The notes under the pieces: model-generated | Databases searched by the model: none | What the model was told of the DNA's origin: nothing | The model's input: only the letters and a program-made list of their open reading frames with translations | From: Chlorops oryzae | Taxonomy: Eukaryota; Arthropoda; Insecta; Diptera; Chloropidae | Assembly (NCBI GenBank): GCA_020466095.1 | Contig: CM035807.1 | Location: 52,790,752-52,854,751, forward strand | Length of the DNA: 64,000 bases | Direction of reading: 5' to 3' | Shown: positions 35,390-46,345 of the stretch, piece by piece | Position numbering within the stretch: position 1 is the stretch's first letter | Layout: every line of letters starts with the position of its first letter | Position numbers and translations under genes: made by a program

Positions 35390-36290
35390 AACCCCTATAG
35401 TCTGACCGGTTTGAAAAATGTTTGGCAAGCATCCATGTGCTTGCAAAGGCAACCGCAGACATGGATGTTTCCGAGAAAACGTTCCATTCTCTGCAAAAAT
35501 TCTTTATCAATGATGTGGCAAGAATGATACCTAATACTTCTCCTCTAATTCTAATAATAAATGCAGGCCTGTTGCCTGAATTTAAAATATTCAGGTTATT
35601 ATTTGTGATAAATTCAAAAAGGCACTCACCCCCTGTGTTGATATTGGTTCTGCCCCAGATTGTGTGGTGTGGATTTGCGTCACTGCCAACAACAAGCTGT
35701 TTCCTATTTTCAGTACTGTAGTCCACCAGTCCTTTCACTGTTAGGAAGTCCAGGTCAGGTGAGTCTCCAGGTAGGTAGGAACTACTAAGAACTCTGTTCT
35801 TCCTCCTGGAGAATCCGCAGATATTAACGCTGCAACCTGGTCCTTATTGGTGTGCTGTGGACTAATCAATGCATAAATCTCATTTCTTAAAAACACAAGC
35901 TCTAGATCGCCCATGATTGTCATGGTCGTACAATGGCTTACCTTTTAGACCTTTGATCTGGTTCTCGTAGGTTTACGGCTCCTAGATCAGGACGAGGTCA
36001 ATCTTTTTACAGAGGAAGCACTGCATCAGCAAGCCGAAGCACCCTTGGCGTGCTGAAGATTTACCTGCAAGCACTTCAAATCTATTTCTTGCGTTCATCG
36101 CCTTTCCGCATTCACTTAGGAGGTTCGATTTCATGTGAGGGTGCTTGGGGGCGAGAGAAGTTTGCCGCTGATTTTTTGGGCCCCTGCGGAGGCTTACCTT
36201 CTCTGGTGCTGTTTGGTGTGTTCTCCAATACCTTCGAGGTGTTGGGTTTCGCGCCGACTCACTTAACCTCTGTTCTCACCAGTGGTGTTT
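35390..36290 (-). pseudogene. R1/jockey-group LINE ORF2 endonuclease (3'-truncated)
   Basis: Minus-strand pieces: LVLI.EP.TYENQIKG (about 35995-35950), then EIYALISPQHTNKDQVAALI (35890-35830), then VVGSDANPHHTIWGRTNIN and CLFEFITNNNLNILNSG (35690-35590). This is the order of an AP-type endonuclease. It is cut off inside the endonuclease at about 35396, where the GC-rich repeat begins, so RT is missing. Stops and frameshifts occur between pieces. Loss of the 3' rather than the 5' end is unusual for a LINE and points to later deletion or insertion. Confidence 0.8.
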
Positions 36291-36376
36291 CATTTTGATT
36301 GACCGAAAGAGCCTGTGCCTTTGCAGTACTCGGCTGCTCGTTAAGATGTCCCCTTTTTGGCTGGTGGAGCCTGTGC

Positions 36377-37572
36377 CTAAGAGGTACTGGGCCTCTCCGC
36401 CGTTAGAAGCCGTTTTCGCGGTGGTGCCATGGGTGCGCCGGGCTCTCCTTTCACACGAACTTGTATCTGTGTGAATTTCAGACACAGCTTTTCTTCCTGG
36501 GCAACTATTTTGTTCTTCGACTTTTCGTCTACAGATATCGTTACTGTCTCGCCACCATTCTTATCCTTTTCAGCTCTGAGAATTTGCCACGCTGCCGTTG
36601 AGATACCACCGCTTTGTTTCTCAAGCCAAGTCATGAAAATGTTCGGTGGTAGGGCAGCGGAAGGCGGGATGAACGTTGTGCATTCAATTGTTTTGGGCAT
36701 ATCTAGACCCTGACACACTTTGAAATATGCATTTGGAAACGGCTGGATTTTTGGCACACACTCGTTCAGCCATTTCTTCGTTTCCCCAATAAAACACGTC
36801 AATGAGAGCTACCCGTCTGTGTTGGCGCTGGTTATGAAGCCGTATGTGCTCTCATGTTTCGGCAGTTTGTCGATCTCTTCCAAGAGCTTCCCCTTAATGA
36901 GCTCCATCTGCTCACCAGTGAGAAGACCCTGCGTATACTCGTCATGTGAAATAGCCACTTTACAGGCGGTGGCTAAATCTCTGTCAGAAGGGCCTGAAGC
37001 CTTCTGGTGGTCGGATGAAGGCTCATGCAGGACAGCCGACTTGGGTTGTTTAAGGTTGCGGGCGATGGCTTTCTTCGGGAGTGGTATTATGTGTTACCTT
37101 CTCCCTCCGTTGACTCGGCAGATTTAATGAGAGCATACCTCTCGCGCTCTGTCTGCTTCGCAGTCTTCAGATCCATGCCGTCCCTAGTCATTACCTTGGT
37201 GCGGTGTTCTTGAGGCCCGGTGAAGTATTCATAATTCTTCCTTGTCTCAGCACCGCCGTTATCCGCAGCCACAGCGCTCTGGCTATTAGCTCTTGACTCG
37301 TCACCATCACTGTCACCTATGGCCATAACACTTTGGGTGGTAGTTTCAGACGAGGTGTTCCCTCCGGTTGATACCAATGGTCTCTGAAGAGAAGGGTCGA
37401 AATCGTTTGTATTTTGGATCTTGAGTGAGGCTTGAAGTCTCTTTCCAAGATCTTCTCCGACTTTTGTCGGAGTAGAGATTCTTCCTCTGACTCCGTGATT
37501 TCGTTTGTTTTTTTTTTTAATCTTTCTCCAATAAGAGGGTTTTATTATAGAGGGAAAAGTAAAGTCACCCAA
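36377..37572 (-). pseudogene. R1/jockey-group LINE ORF1 with DUF4780-like domain
   Basis: ORF1 encodes the nucleic-acid-binding protein of the LINE. The N-terminal frame (37572-37087, starting MGDFTFPSIIKPSYW) is basic then Ser/Thr-rich. The C-terminal frame (36802-36377) has W-L-N-E-C-V, a TFIPPSAALPPNIF motif, AAWQILRAEKDKNGGETV and DEKSKNKI, matching the DUF4780 pattern found in fly LINE ORF1 proteins. Frame changes occur between 37087 and 36802. ORF1 lies directly upstream of the endonuclease pieces in the same orientation. Confidence 0.7.
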
Positions 37573-38278
37573 AGCAGAGCCTCATACTTTGGGAAGGCAT
37601 AATTAAAACAGGAGGTCGCCCGGTATCCTGAGTCCATTACTAACGGGTTGGATGTACTCCTCCAACCAAGCATCTTCGGCGTTGCTGTCTACCTCGGATT
37701 TGGGGGTTTTGTTTGGGTATCATTCATACTCACATGCATGCATACCCAAGAAGTTGTCTCTTCCCCGCCCGACAACCCGCGATTCACCCTTGGTAGAGAC
37801 ATTAACGTACCAAAGAGCTTCCCACCAGCCTGAAAGATTGTCGCACTTACTCTTACGAGTCTGGCTCATGAGCTGCAGCTTAGTGAACGATCCTTGTCGC
37901 CACCTACTTCCTGAGACGCTGGGATGTTGGTTAGCCATTCAGACCTTGCCAGCTTGCGTAACACAGAACTAACTACGGACAGCACACACATATACTACAA
38001 GACAACACAATCTACCTTAACCTACTGGTAAATCTTGTTTGTACTTCCCGAGCAAATCACAATCAGAAATCCAGGCAGAGACATCAGAAGTGGTGTCACT
38101 GTCCGAATTACTAATCGTAGTAGCTCAGGTTGTAGCTAAGCGAGATTAAAAGCTTACCGCAATAAAAAAAAAAACATGGTTGCATGCATGGTACAAAAAA
38201 TTTCAACTCTTATTTCAAAATAAGAAACAAAAAATCAAAACAAACACAAGAAACAAAAACAACAAAAGAGTCAGTTTA
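37573..38278 (-). other. LINE 5' untranslated region and A-rich spacer
   Basis: The sequence up to about 38150 is probably the LINE leader: no protein match, GC content similar to ORF1. 38161-38275 is A-rich with AACAAA repeats. No host gene is seen. Confidence 0.4.
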
Positions 38279-39570
38279 ACTGGTTGGCTGATAAGTCCCC
38301 GGTCTAACAAATAAAAACACATTTTTTTTGTCGAAATTCGTTTTTATTATTCAACATAGTTCCCTTCAAGAGCGATACAACGATTAAAACGACCTTCTAA
38401 TTTTTTGATACCATTTTGGTAGTACTCCTTCGGGTTTGCCTCAAAATAGACCTCAGTTTCGGCGATCACCTCTTCATTGCAGCCAAGTTTTTTCCCTGCG
38501 AGCATCCTGTTGAATTCTGAGAACAAGAAAAAGTCGCTGTGGGCCAGATCTGGTGAATACGGTGGGGGGAAGCAATTCGAAGCCTAATTCATGAATTTTT
38601 GCCATCGTTCTCAATGACTTGTGGCACGGTGCGTTGTCTTGGTGGAACAACACTTTTTTCTTCTTCATATGGGGCCGTTTTGCCGCGATTTCAACCTTCA
38701 AACGCTCCAATAACGACATATAATAGTCACTGTTGATGGTTTTTCCCTTCTCAAGATAATCGATAAAAATTATTCCATGCCCATCCCAAAAAACAGAGGC
38801 CATTACTTTGCCAGCGGACTTTTGAGTCTTTTCACGCTTCGGAGACGGTTCACCGATCGCTGTCCACTCAGCCGACTGTCGATTGGACTCAGGAGTGTAG
38901 TGATAGAGCCATGTTTCATCCATTGTCACATATCGACGCAAAAACTCGGGTGTATTGCGAGTTAACAGCTGCAAACACCACTCAGAATCATCTACACGTT
39001 GTTGTTTTTGGTCAAATGTGAGCTCGCGCGGCACCCATTTTGTACAGAGCTTTTTCATATCCAAATGTTGATGAATGATATGACCAACACGTTCCTTTGA
39101 TATCTTTAATTTCTCTGCTATCTCGATCAACTTCATTTTACGGTCATTCAAAATCATTTTGTTAATTTTTTTGATGTTTTCGTCGGTAACCACCTCTTTC
39201 GGGCGTCCACTGCATTCACCGTCCTCCGTGCTCATTTCACCACGCTTGAATTTTGCATACCAATCAATTATTGTTGATTTTCCTGAGGCAGAGTCCGGAA
39301 ACTCATTATCAAGCCAAGTTTTTGCTTCCACTGTATTTTTTCCCTTCAGAAAACAGTATTTTATCAAAACACGAAATTCCTTTTTTTCCATTTTTTTCAC
39401 AATAACAAAAGTTGCTTCACAAAAGACGCTCTATCTCACAAACTAATTGACTTACAGACGTCAAATTTTGACACGAATCATTTGAAGGTTGCCACTATAT
39501 AAAAATAATATGCATTTAATACTAGCGACGCCATCTATGTGTCAGACCGGGGACTTATCAGCCAACCTGT
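38279..39570 (-). mobile_element. Himar1-like (irritans subfamily) mariner transposon
   Basis: A complete 1,292-bp element. The 27-base terminal inverted repeats end in GGCTGATAAGTCCCCGGTCT on both sides, differing at one base (ACT versus ACA at the tips), with a TA duplication at 38277-38278 and 39571-39572. These are the ends and target site of irritans mariners. It carries one transposase frame on the minus strand. Confidence 0.95.
38474..39400 (-). pseudogene. Himar1-like mariner transposase, frameshifted
   Basis: Cut-and-paste transposase. The N-terminal helix-turn-helix region (residues 1-110, with FLKGKNTVEAKTWLDNEF) binds the terminal repeats. The linker WVPRELT and catalytic motifs VTMDETW (first D) and HQDNAPCH (second D) are intact and very close to Himar1. 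After ELGFELLP the frame shifts (net loss of two bases around 38565), so the third catalytic D and the C-terminal roughly 50 residues are replaced by unrelated sequence. The annotated start MKKMEKKEF includes the usual MEKKEF Met three codons in. Inactive as assembled, but very little decayed otherwise. Confidence 0.95.
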
Positions 39571-39572
39571 TA

Positions 39573-40142
39573 AATATCAATTTAAAAGTAAATAAATAAC
39601 AACGAGTTTGAAAAGAGTATCTTAATATACAAAAAGATGAGTGATTGTGTTAGAATGTTTAAGAGCTGTAGCTCAAACATGCAATTTCATTTGTTGTTTG
39701 TTTTGACACTTATTTCTTTACCAATCAGCTATATTGTTATATAATGCTTGTACACAAAGTAAAAAAGAGGGTGTCTACGTTATGTGCCGAATTGGTGGAC
39801 ACATCTGGTTTTCTATAGGTAGTGGAAAAGGTCTTACTGAGGGCAAGTATCTTGAGTATTAATTTGTTAAATAAAATCAGGTGTTGTTTTGTAAGCTATT
39901 CAACCGAAGCAATACTCATCAAGCTTCTGGTGATTAGATTAATGTTTTTAAAGATAATGTGTGAATAATTCGCCACGTGGTTTTCTGATTTCGGTTTACC
40001 CAAAGATGTGACTACTTTAAGCGCATAAATTATGCCAACGATTTGCTCGCCAAAGAGCAAATATGTTTTTAATGCTTTTTTATGGCTTTCCTCGTCCTTA
40101 ACCTTACATATATATTTAAGTTTTGAACTTTTTTTATTTCAG
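39573..40142 (+). other. Host intron 3' part
   Basis: Non-repetitive AT-rich sequence leading to a pyrimidine-rich acceptor (TTTTTTTATTTCAG, ending 40142). No transposon recognised. Confidence 0.5.
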
Positions 40143-40226
40143 GCTCACGATACCACAATTAAATGCATCGCTCTTGATCCGTATGAGGAGTATTTTGCGA
40201 CAGGCTCTGTTGAGGGAGATATAAAG
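40143..40226 (+). CDS. Internal exon of a Rabconnectin-3A/DmX-like WD40 gene
   Basis: 84 bases, exactly 28 codons, phase 0 at both ends, between TTTTATTTCAG and GTAAGC. The peptide begins AHDTTIKCIALDPYEEY and ends GSVEGDIK. This is a WD40 blade pattern very like the last WD repeats of DmX/Rabconnectin-3A proteins (AHD..IKALALDP.EEYF.TGS.EG.IK type). Those are scaffolds of the RAVE-like complex that assembles the vacuolar H+-ATPase. No flanking exon is recognisable in the window, implying very large introns on both sides. It could be a relic of a duplicated gene, but perfect splice signals and no disabling change favour a live exon. I leave the symbol empty because the gene was recognised from one exon only. 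Confidence 0.8.
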
Positions 40227-41328
40227 GTAAGCTTTTTGGCGGTTTCATTCCTGTTGAACTCTTATATTTCAGGAATTCAAATTTCGTTGAAAAGGCCTAA
40301 AAGCCTTGTCGCTAGGATTTTAAATTTTATTAACATTAGTTAATATATAATAGACCAAATGCTTTAGGTTTTGAAATACGGTGTATTTCCCGGGCAAAAT
40401 ATATTGGAAATGTAAGAAATTGAGCTCTTAACGAAAAAATGTGTATGCCTGAAATCATTTTTGTTTTAATCATCTCCAGATTTTGGCCTCAAAATTTTTG
40501 TATTTTATACCAAATGTTCCAGAGGCACCAGCAGGGTTAAAATCGTCGTTAACATGTTAACTTTCACAGTAGACGAATTTTAACCAGCCGGTTTTAACCG
40601 GTTGCTTTCGCGAGAACGTTAACGCATTGCGACCGAAACGTATTACTTTTGGACCTACTACTTATTATATTTGCCTTAGGTTCAAAAAAAGAAAGGTTCT
40701 TATAAATTTCTTGTTACTGCTTAATTTTGCTAAGATCTTACAGGCAGACGGAATTATTTAATTACCAAAATTTTTAAGTATATATGACATAATACTTACC
40801 TCATCTTGCTTTCACTATATTCACCACTTTACATGATGTCACCGTTATTTAAATAAAACTGTCGTCAACGATACTTACCTCATCTTGATTTCGCTATATT
40901 CACCAGTATACATGATGTTACCGTTGTTTAAATAAATAAAAAACAGTCGTTAACGAAGTCTCGTCATATACAGACACGTAAATTCGTTCTATACAGGATG
41001 TTCCGTTCTAACGTGCTTTTATTTATAGGGTTGGTCTAGGGAGTCATTCTGAAGAGAAATTGGAACGTTTTGTACGTGCTTCCTATATTTAGTCCTGAGG
41101 ACTTATAGCGGAACGTTAAAATTTTATGAGTTCCAGAATTTTGTTTGTCCTTTTCATTTTAGAACAAATTTTGATAGACTTAAACGCCTGTTTTCGTGCT
41201 CTCTTTGACATGCAAAATTTTCTTTTACTTGTGCGTAGTTTCAGGGGTTTTTTATGCCATCAAAGTGAAAATTGTGAAATTTTATTCAAATTTTTTGACT
41301 TGGGATAAATTTTTAAAATTTAATTATC
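40227..41328 (+). other. Host intron 5' part with a tandem duplication
   Basis: Starts with the donor GTAAGC. An imperfect direct duplication of about 80 bases lies at 40788-40865 and 40868-40955 (TACTTACCTCATCTTG, then CATGATGT.ACCGTT). Otherwise I see nothing. Confidence 0.55.
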
Positions 41329-41399
41329 TCAATGTGTTTCGATCAAGCAAGTTTTTTTTCTGTTGCCAATTGTAACAGTGAAAATAAATAAATTCCATT

Positions 41400-41568
41400 T
41401 TAGAAAAGGCGGTGGCTTTGCAAATGTATCTCCAGCACCTCCTTCCAACCGAAGTTGTTGTGCAAGAATTTTGGTTTGGACGATCAATGGCGTTAACCAG
41501 CCCGTTCGGTCAAAAAGCCAAAGATTTGAAAAAAAAACTTTGCTGTTTTGGAATGGATGCAGTTTCAC
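41400..41568 (-). pseudogene. BEL/Pao RT fragment
   Basis: Minus-strand LFDRTGWLTPLIVQTKILAQ is the RT-RNase H junction motif of BEL/Pao elements. It lies about 50 codons into a short open frame ending near 41329. Neither side continues recognisably, so it is an isolated scrap. Confidence 0.7.
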
Positions 41569-41639
41569 AAATAGGTTAGACCGTAAATTGAAGGTGCACT
41601 CTTATTTATCTCTTAAGTTTCAGTTTTACTAACCGATTC

Positions 41640-42338
41640 AAGTTCGGAGTCGGCAACCCTAGTCAAATACCAAAGTCGAAAAAATTAAGCTTAAAAACAA
41701 ACAAAGCGCGAACAACTGGACAACACCCTCAAGTAAGGACCACGACAAGGCTCGTCAACTTTTGCTACATCGCCCCACTCACAATTTTTGTGCAGTGTCA
41801 AGAGAGAGACAGCTGGCCTATACAGTCGTAACAGCTGTCAGCAAATTAAAAAGCAACAAGAACAACAAAAATATTCGAGCTTATGCACATTTGCAGCTGG
41901 ATCACTGACAACACCGACTACAGCTTACGCATACGAACATTCGCTCACTCGCTGAGAACAAAAAAAAAAAACCAGAAATAGCACCAAGAACAACAGAATT
42001 GCTTTAACGTACGCAACAATAACCACGGCAAGAAAGCAGGGCAACGACATTCTTGGTCAACGCCACTTACAGTTGTGCCGTTATATAACAAACACAATTA
42101 CATCAGGCTAAAGAAATTTTCCTCGAGGCAAGCTCTATATAAACTGGATTTCGATAATTCGAAGAAGACTTCTGCGAGCGTAGTCACCAAAGGGACATTA
42201 AATTAAAGTCCCTTTAGTTCTTTTTTTTTTTTTAAGGGGCAAATCTATATCCAGGACAGTGCATTGATCTGACGAGCGTGCATACCATTGCGTTCTCCAA
42301 AACCCTTCAAAACTAACAATATACAGAGCATTCCGAAC
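41640..42338 (+). mobile_element. LTR-like leader of the plus-strand gypsy element
   Basis: Upstream of gag there is a CTCTATATAAACTGG promoter-like motif (about 42135), a purine-rich stretch and a T tract (42220-42232). This suits LTR plus leader, but no second LTR copy is present in the window to set the ends. The region 41640-42100 contains CA-rich low-complexity sequence. Confidence 0.4.
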
Positions 42339-43000
42339 ATGGCTCCAACTCTGGATCCTCAGAACCCGAGTTCAGGTCCTGCAGAGACATTATCAGGTCC
42401 TGCTATTACTACCAAGGGTCCTGGTGGTTTCAACGTTGATCCTGATGCCATCGCGGCAGTTGTTATTAAAAACAAGATAACAAAAGAGCTGAACGCAAAG
42501 TACTACATTGCGTTCTTGAAAACCCTTCGAAACTAACAATATACAGAGAATTCTGAACATGGCTCCAACTCCGGATCCTCAGAACCCGAGTTCAGGTCCT
42601 GCAGAGACATTATCAGGTCCTGCTATTACTACCAAGGGTCTTGGTGATTTCAACGTTGATCCTGATGCGATCGCATCAGGACACACTCGAGACGTCAGCA
42701 GCAACCTTACTTCACATCTTAAATGGGCATCCCAACGATGGAGAGAGCCTTTCTGTTTATGGAAGCCGTATTGTTACATCGCTCCTGTCCAGGTGGAAGA
42801 CAATGAGTGTCGAGGAAATAGCTGTTTCGTTTGCTTCTGTTCACACAGCTCAGTTCGACAAGAGGCTGCAACGTTTATTATTTACTACTAATATAAAAAC
42901 CAGAAACGAGTTGCAGCTAGAACTTCAAGCACACGCGTTTGGTAAAAGGAAGGACTATTTTGCTTCCGAACGTAATACAGGACCAAATAACAAAAGATAA
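42339..43000 (+). pseudogene. Ty3/gypsy Gag (plus-strand element, copy 1)
   Basis: Gag begins MAPTLDPQNPSSGPAE at 42339. A 220-bp direct duplication repeats the start and the following region (second start at 42559). After GFNVDPDAIA the second unit jumps frame and continues as TLLHILNGHPNDGESLSVYG (42641-43000) to LELQAHAFGKRKDYF. The same junction and frame change occur in the copy at 48618, so the deletion pre-dates both copies. The frame stops at 42998-43000 because of a short deletion that the second copy lacks. Confidence 0.75.
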
Positions 43001-43014
43001 CGCCTAATCTGAAA

Positions 43015-44592
43015 TGCCATTTCTGCGGAAAACTTGGCCACGAAATTGCGGAATGTCGTCTAAAAAGAGCGGAGCTTAGTTCTAACAAGCATACGAGTGG
43101 GAATATGCCAGAGGGAAAGCAGCAGCAAGCGTTGACGTGCTTCAAATGTGGAGAAATTGGACACATTGCATCTGTTTGTTCCAAGAACAAAAATCAGGCT
43201 TCGACCAGCAAAAGGAACAACTACTTTGAGAAGAATGTGAACATTTGTGCAGTAGCTGAGCCAAAAGGTATATTGATTCAAAACGGTGAGACCTTTCCAT
43301 TTTGTTATGATTCTGGGTCCGAATGTTCCCTCGTCAAGGAAACCATATCGAAGAGGGTTACGGGAAGAAAAAACCATAACGAAGTGGTTCTAAAAGGCAT
43401 TGGAAATAATACTGTGTGCAGTACAATGCAAATACTAACTCAAGTGCAAATAGAGGCATATTCTCTGGAAATATTATTACATGTAGTATTAGATGATTAT
43501 TTAAAATATGATATTGTTATCGTTCGTCAAATTTTAAGTGTTGGGTTTGGTGTCACAATCACGCGCGCTAGCTTCAATATTTACAAAACAAAAGCCGTAT
43601 ATACTTGCTTTGAAAATGATGAAAACACAAATCTTAACCAAGTCGAGACTGATTTAATTGATTACGATAAATGTAAACTCATTAATATTTTAAATGAGTT
43701 TTCTGATTGGTTCATAAAGGCCACCCCAAAAACCACGGTAACTAGTGGGCAGATGGAAAAACGTTTGATTGACCAAAATAAAATTGTTCAAAGGCGACCT
43801 TATAGATTTAGCCCGAAGAAAAGGATATCTATTAGAAAGAAAATCGAAGAGCTTATTAAAGCAAACGTCATTCGACCTAGTTGCTCGCCATTTTCTAGCC
43901 CGATGTTGCTTGTTAAAAAGAAAGATGGATCCGATCGTCTCTGTGTAGATTATCGAGAACTTAATGCAAACACCGTTTCTGATAGGTATCCTTTACCCCT
44001 TATATCCGACCAAATTGCGAGACTCCACGCAGCAACTTATTTTTCCTGCCTTGATATGGCAAGCGGATTTCATCAAATCCCATTACACCCAGATTCAATT
44101 GAGCGTACGGCTTTCGTAACACCAGATGGTCAGTTCGAATATCTGGCTATGCCATTTGGCCTTAAGAATGCTCCGGCAGTTTCTCAACGTGCCGTTACGG
44201 TGGCATTAGGCAATCTCGCTCATTCTAATGTAATAGTTTACATGAACGATATTATGGTTGTAGCGTCTACAAAAGAAGAAGCCTTATATCGACTCAAGAA
44301 CACCCTCAGTGTTCTTACTAAGGCCGGGTTTTCTTTAAATATCAAAAAATGTTCTTTCCTCAAAAGCACCGTTGAATATCTAGGGTATGAAGTGAGTTCT
44401 GGTGAAATCCGACCAAACCCGCGGAAAATATTGGCAATAACAGCCCTGCCTCCTCCACATTCAGTCACACAACTCAGAAAGTTCATAGGTTTGGCTTCCT
44501 ATTTTCGACAATTTGTACCAAAATTCTCTCAAATGATGAAGCCACTCTACCACCTCACTTCAGAAAAACGAAAATTTATTTGGAAACCATAA
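43015..44592 (+). pseudogene. Ty3/gypsy zinc knuckles, protease and RT
   Basis: The zinc knuckle CHFCGKLGHEIAEC is followed by CFKCGEIGHIASVC (start of the 495-residue frame at 43105). The protease has FCYDSGSECSLV (about residues 67-78). The RT follows with LCVDYRELNANT, MPFGLKNAPAVSQ and VIVYMNDIMVV (about residues 375-385), where the catalytic YMDD is YMND: the first Asp codon of the pair is AAC. The connection domain (LRKFIGLASYFRQFVPKF) leads to RNase H in other frames. Apart from the catalytic change this long frame is uninterrupted. Clade placement (mag/CsRn1-like?) is uncertain. Confidence 0.85.
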
Positions 44593-45058
44593 CACGAACC
44601 AATTCGTCAACAAATAATTTTTATTTTAACCGATTGTTAACACAATCTTTAACCCTGATAGTCCTATCGAGCTACATACCGATGCCAGCTCTGAGGGCTA
44701 TGGTTCAATTTTGTTACACAAAATCCATAATAAGCCCCATGTTGTCGAACATTATAGCAAAAGTACCACCCCCATCGAGTCCAAATATCATTAATATGAA
44801 TTGGAAACGTTGGCCGTTGTAAATTCTATAAAACATTTTAGTCACTATCTGCAAGGCCGTAAATTTACAGTTCTCACTGACTGCAATTCACTTAAAGCCT
44901 CCCGTACTAAAAAGGACTTAACCTCGCGGGCTCATCGGTGGTGGGCATGTTTGCAATCCTGCGATTTTGACATTCAGTATCGAGAAGGGAAGCGCATGCC
45001 GCACGTGGATTTTCTTTCTCGAAACCCTATTTCTGAAAATTTCCTGACGCATAGTTAA
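44593..45058 (+). pseudogene. Ty3/gypsy RNase H, broken
   Basis: RNase H pieces are in three frames: a first D motif region near 44670 (TDASSEGYGS type, frameshifted), then ETLAVVNSIKHFSHYLQG and FTVLTDCNSLKA (44801-44900), ending VDFLSRNP (about 45030). It follows the RT directly and is disabled by at least two frame changes. Confidence 0.75.
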
Positions 45059-45199
45059 AAGGTAGAGAAGCGTATAAATTTAGCAGATATCTCAGACAAC
45101 TGGCTCCTTGCTGAACAGCAAAGGAATATTGAGACATCTTCCATTTTTTCTAATTAAACAACAATAAACTCGAGAAAGGTATAGCAAGAACTTATGAAA

Positions 45200-46323
45200 T
45201 ACGGGCTGGATTTCTGTATCGAAAAATTCAAAGACATGGGAGAACGCGTTGCTTGCCGGTTGTTCCTCGGGCTTTTAGGTGGTCTGTTATAAACCATGTC
45301 CACGAGTCAATTATGCATCTCGGGTGGGAAAAAACGCTTGAAAAAGTCTATGACCATTATTGGTTTCAAAATATGTCCAAATATGTCCGCAGGTTTGTAG
45401 AAAACTGCATTACATGCAAATTATCCAAGCCAGCCTCAGGTAAAGTACAGGCAGAACTGCATTCTATTCCTAAAGTTAGCATACCATGGCAGCCCCTTCA
45501 TAAAGATATAACGGGCAAACTAAGTGGTAAAAATGATCAGAAGGAATATATAATTGTTCAAATCGATGCCTTTACGAAGTACGTATTTTTGTATCACACA
45601 CTAAATATTGATGCAAAGAGTTGCATAAGAGCCTTGAAACCGTCAGTATCAATATTTGGCGTACCTTCTCGTATCATTGCCGACCAGGGAAGATGTTTTA
45701 CTAGTAAAGAATTTCGCGACAATTGCTCTTCTCAAAAAATTAATTTACATTTAATTGCGACTGGTTCGAGTCGTGCAAATGGACAAGTGGAACGAGTAAT
45801 GAGCACGTTGAAAAACCTTCTTACAGCAGTCGAAACTAGCCAAAGGTCTTGGCAGGATGCTCTAAAGGAAGTCCAATTAGCCTTAAACTGTACAGTTAAT
45901 CGTGTTACCAAATCTAGCCCACTAGAATTATTAATCGGTAAGGTGGCAAGACCATTTGGGTTAGTTCCATTTGATAACGAGGAAAATAATGTTGATCTCG
46001 TTCCAATAAGGTCACAGGCAACAAAACACATGGAAAATAGTGCCTTATATGATTAACAAAAATTTGATAAAGATAAAGCTAAAATTATAAGACATAAATT
46101 AGGCGATTATGTGTTACTTAAGAATGAAGAAAGACACCAAACCAAGTTAGATCCTAAGTTTCGAGGACCATTCTTGATAACAGAAATACTGGATGGTGAC
46201 AGGTACGTCTTAAAATCGTTGACCAGTAAAAGAACCTACAAATATCCTCATGAGTCTTTACGGAAATTACCAGAGCGTGAATTTCCCAATGAAAGCGACT
46301 CGTACGAACACAACACTGTTTGA
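45200..46323 (+). pseudogene. Ty3/gypsy integrase
   Basis: Frame 45253-46056 has the HHCC zinc site (HESIMHLGWEKT, CITCKLSK), then DITGKLSG (first D), ADQGRCF (second D) and GQVERVMS (E). All three catalytic residues are present. The C-terminal frame 46111-46323 carries DPKFRGPFLITEIL, a GPY/F-type motif, and ends in HNTV at 46323. A stop at 46054-46056 separates the two frames. The 3' UTR is interrupted by the hAT-like foldback at 46346. Confidence 0.85.
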
Positions 46324-46345
46324 ATGCACAGGTAGTAAACAAAAA

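Noticed and set aside
40227..41328. Next exon of the host gene
   Set aside because: No further WD40-like peptide with splice sites could be found.
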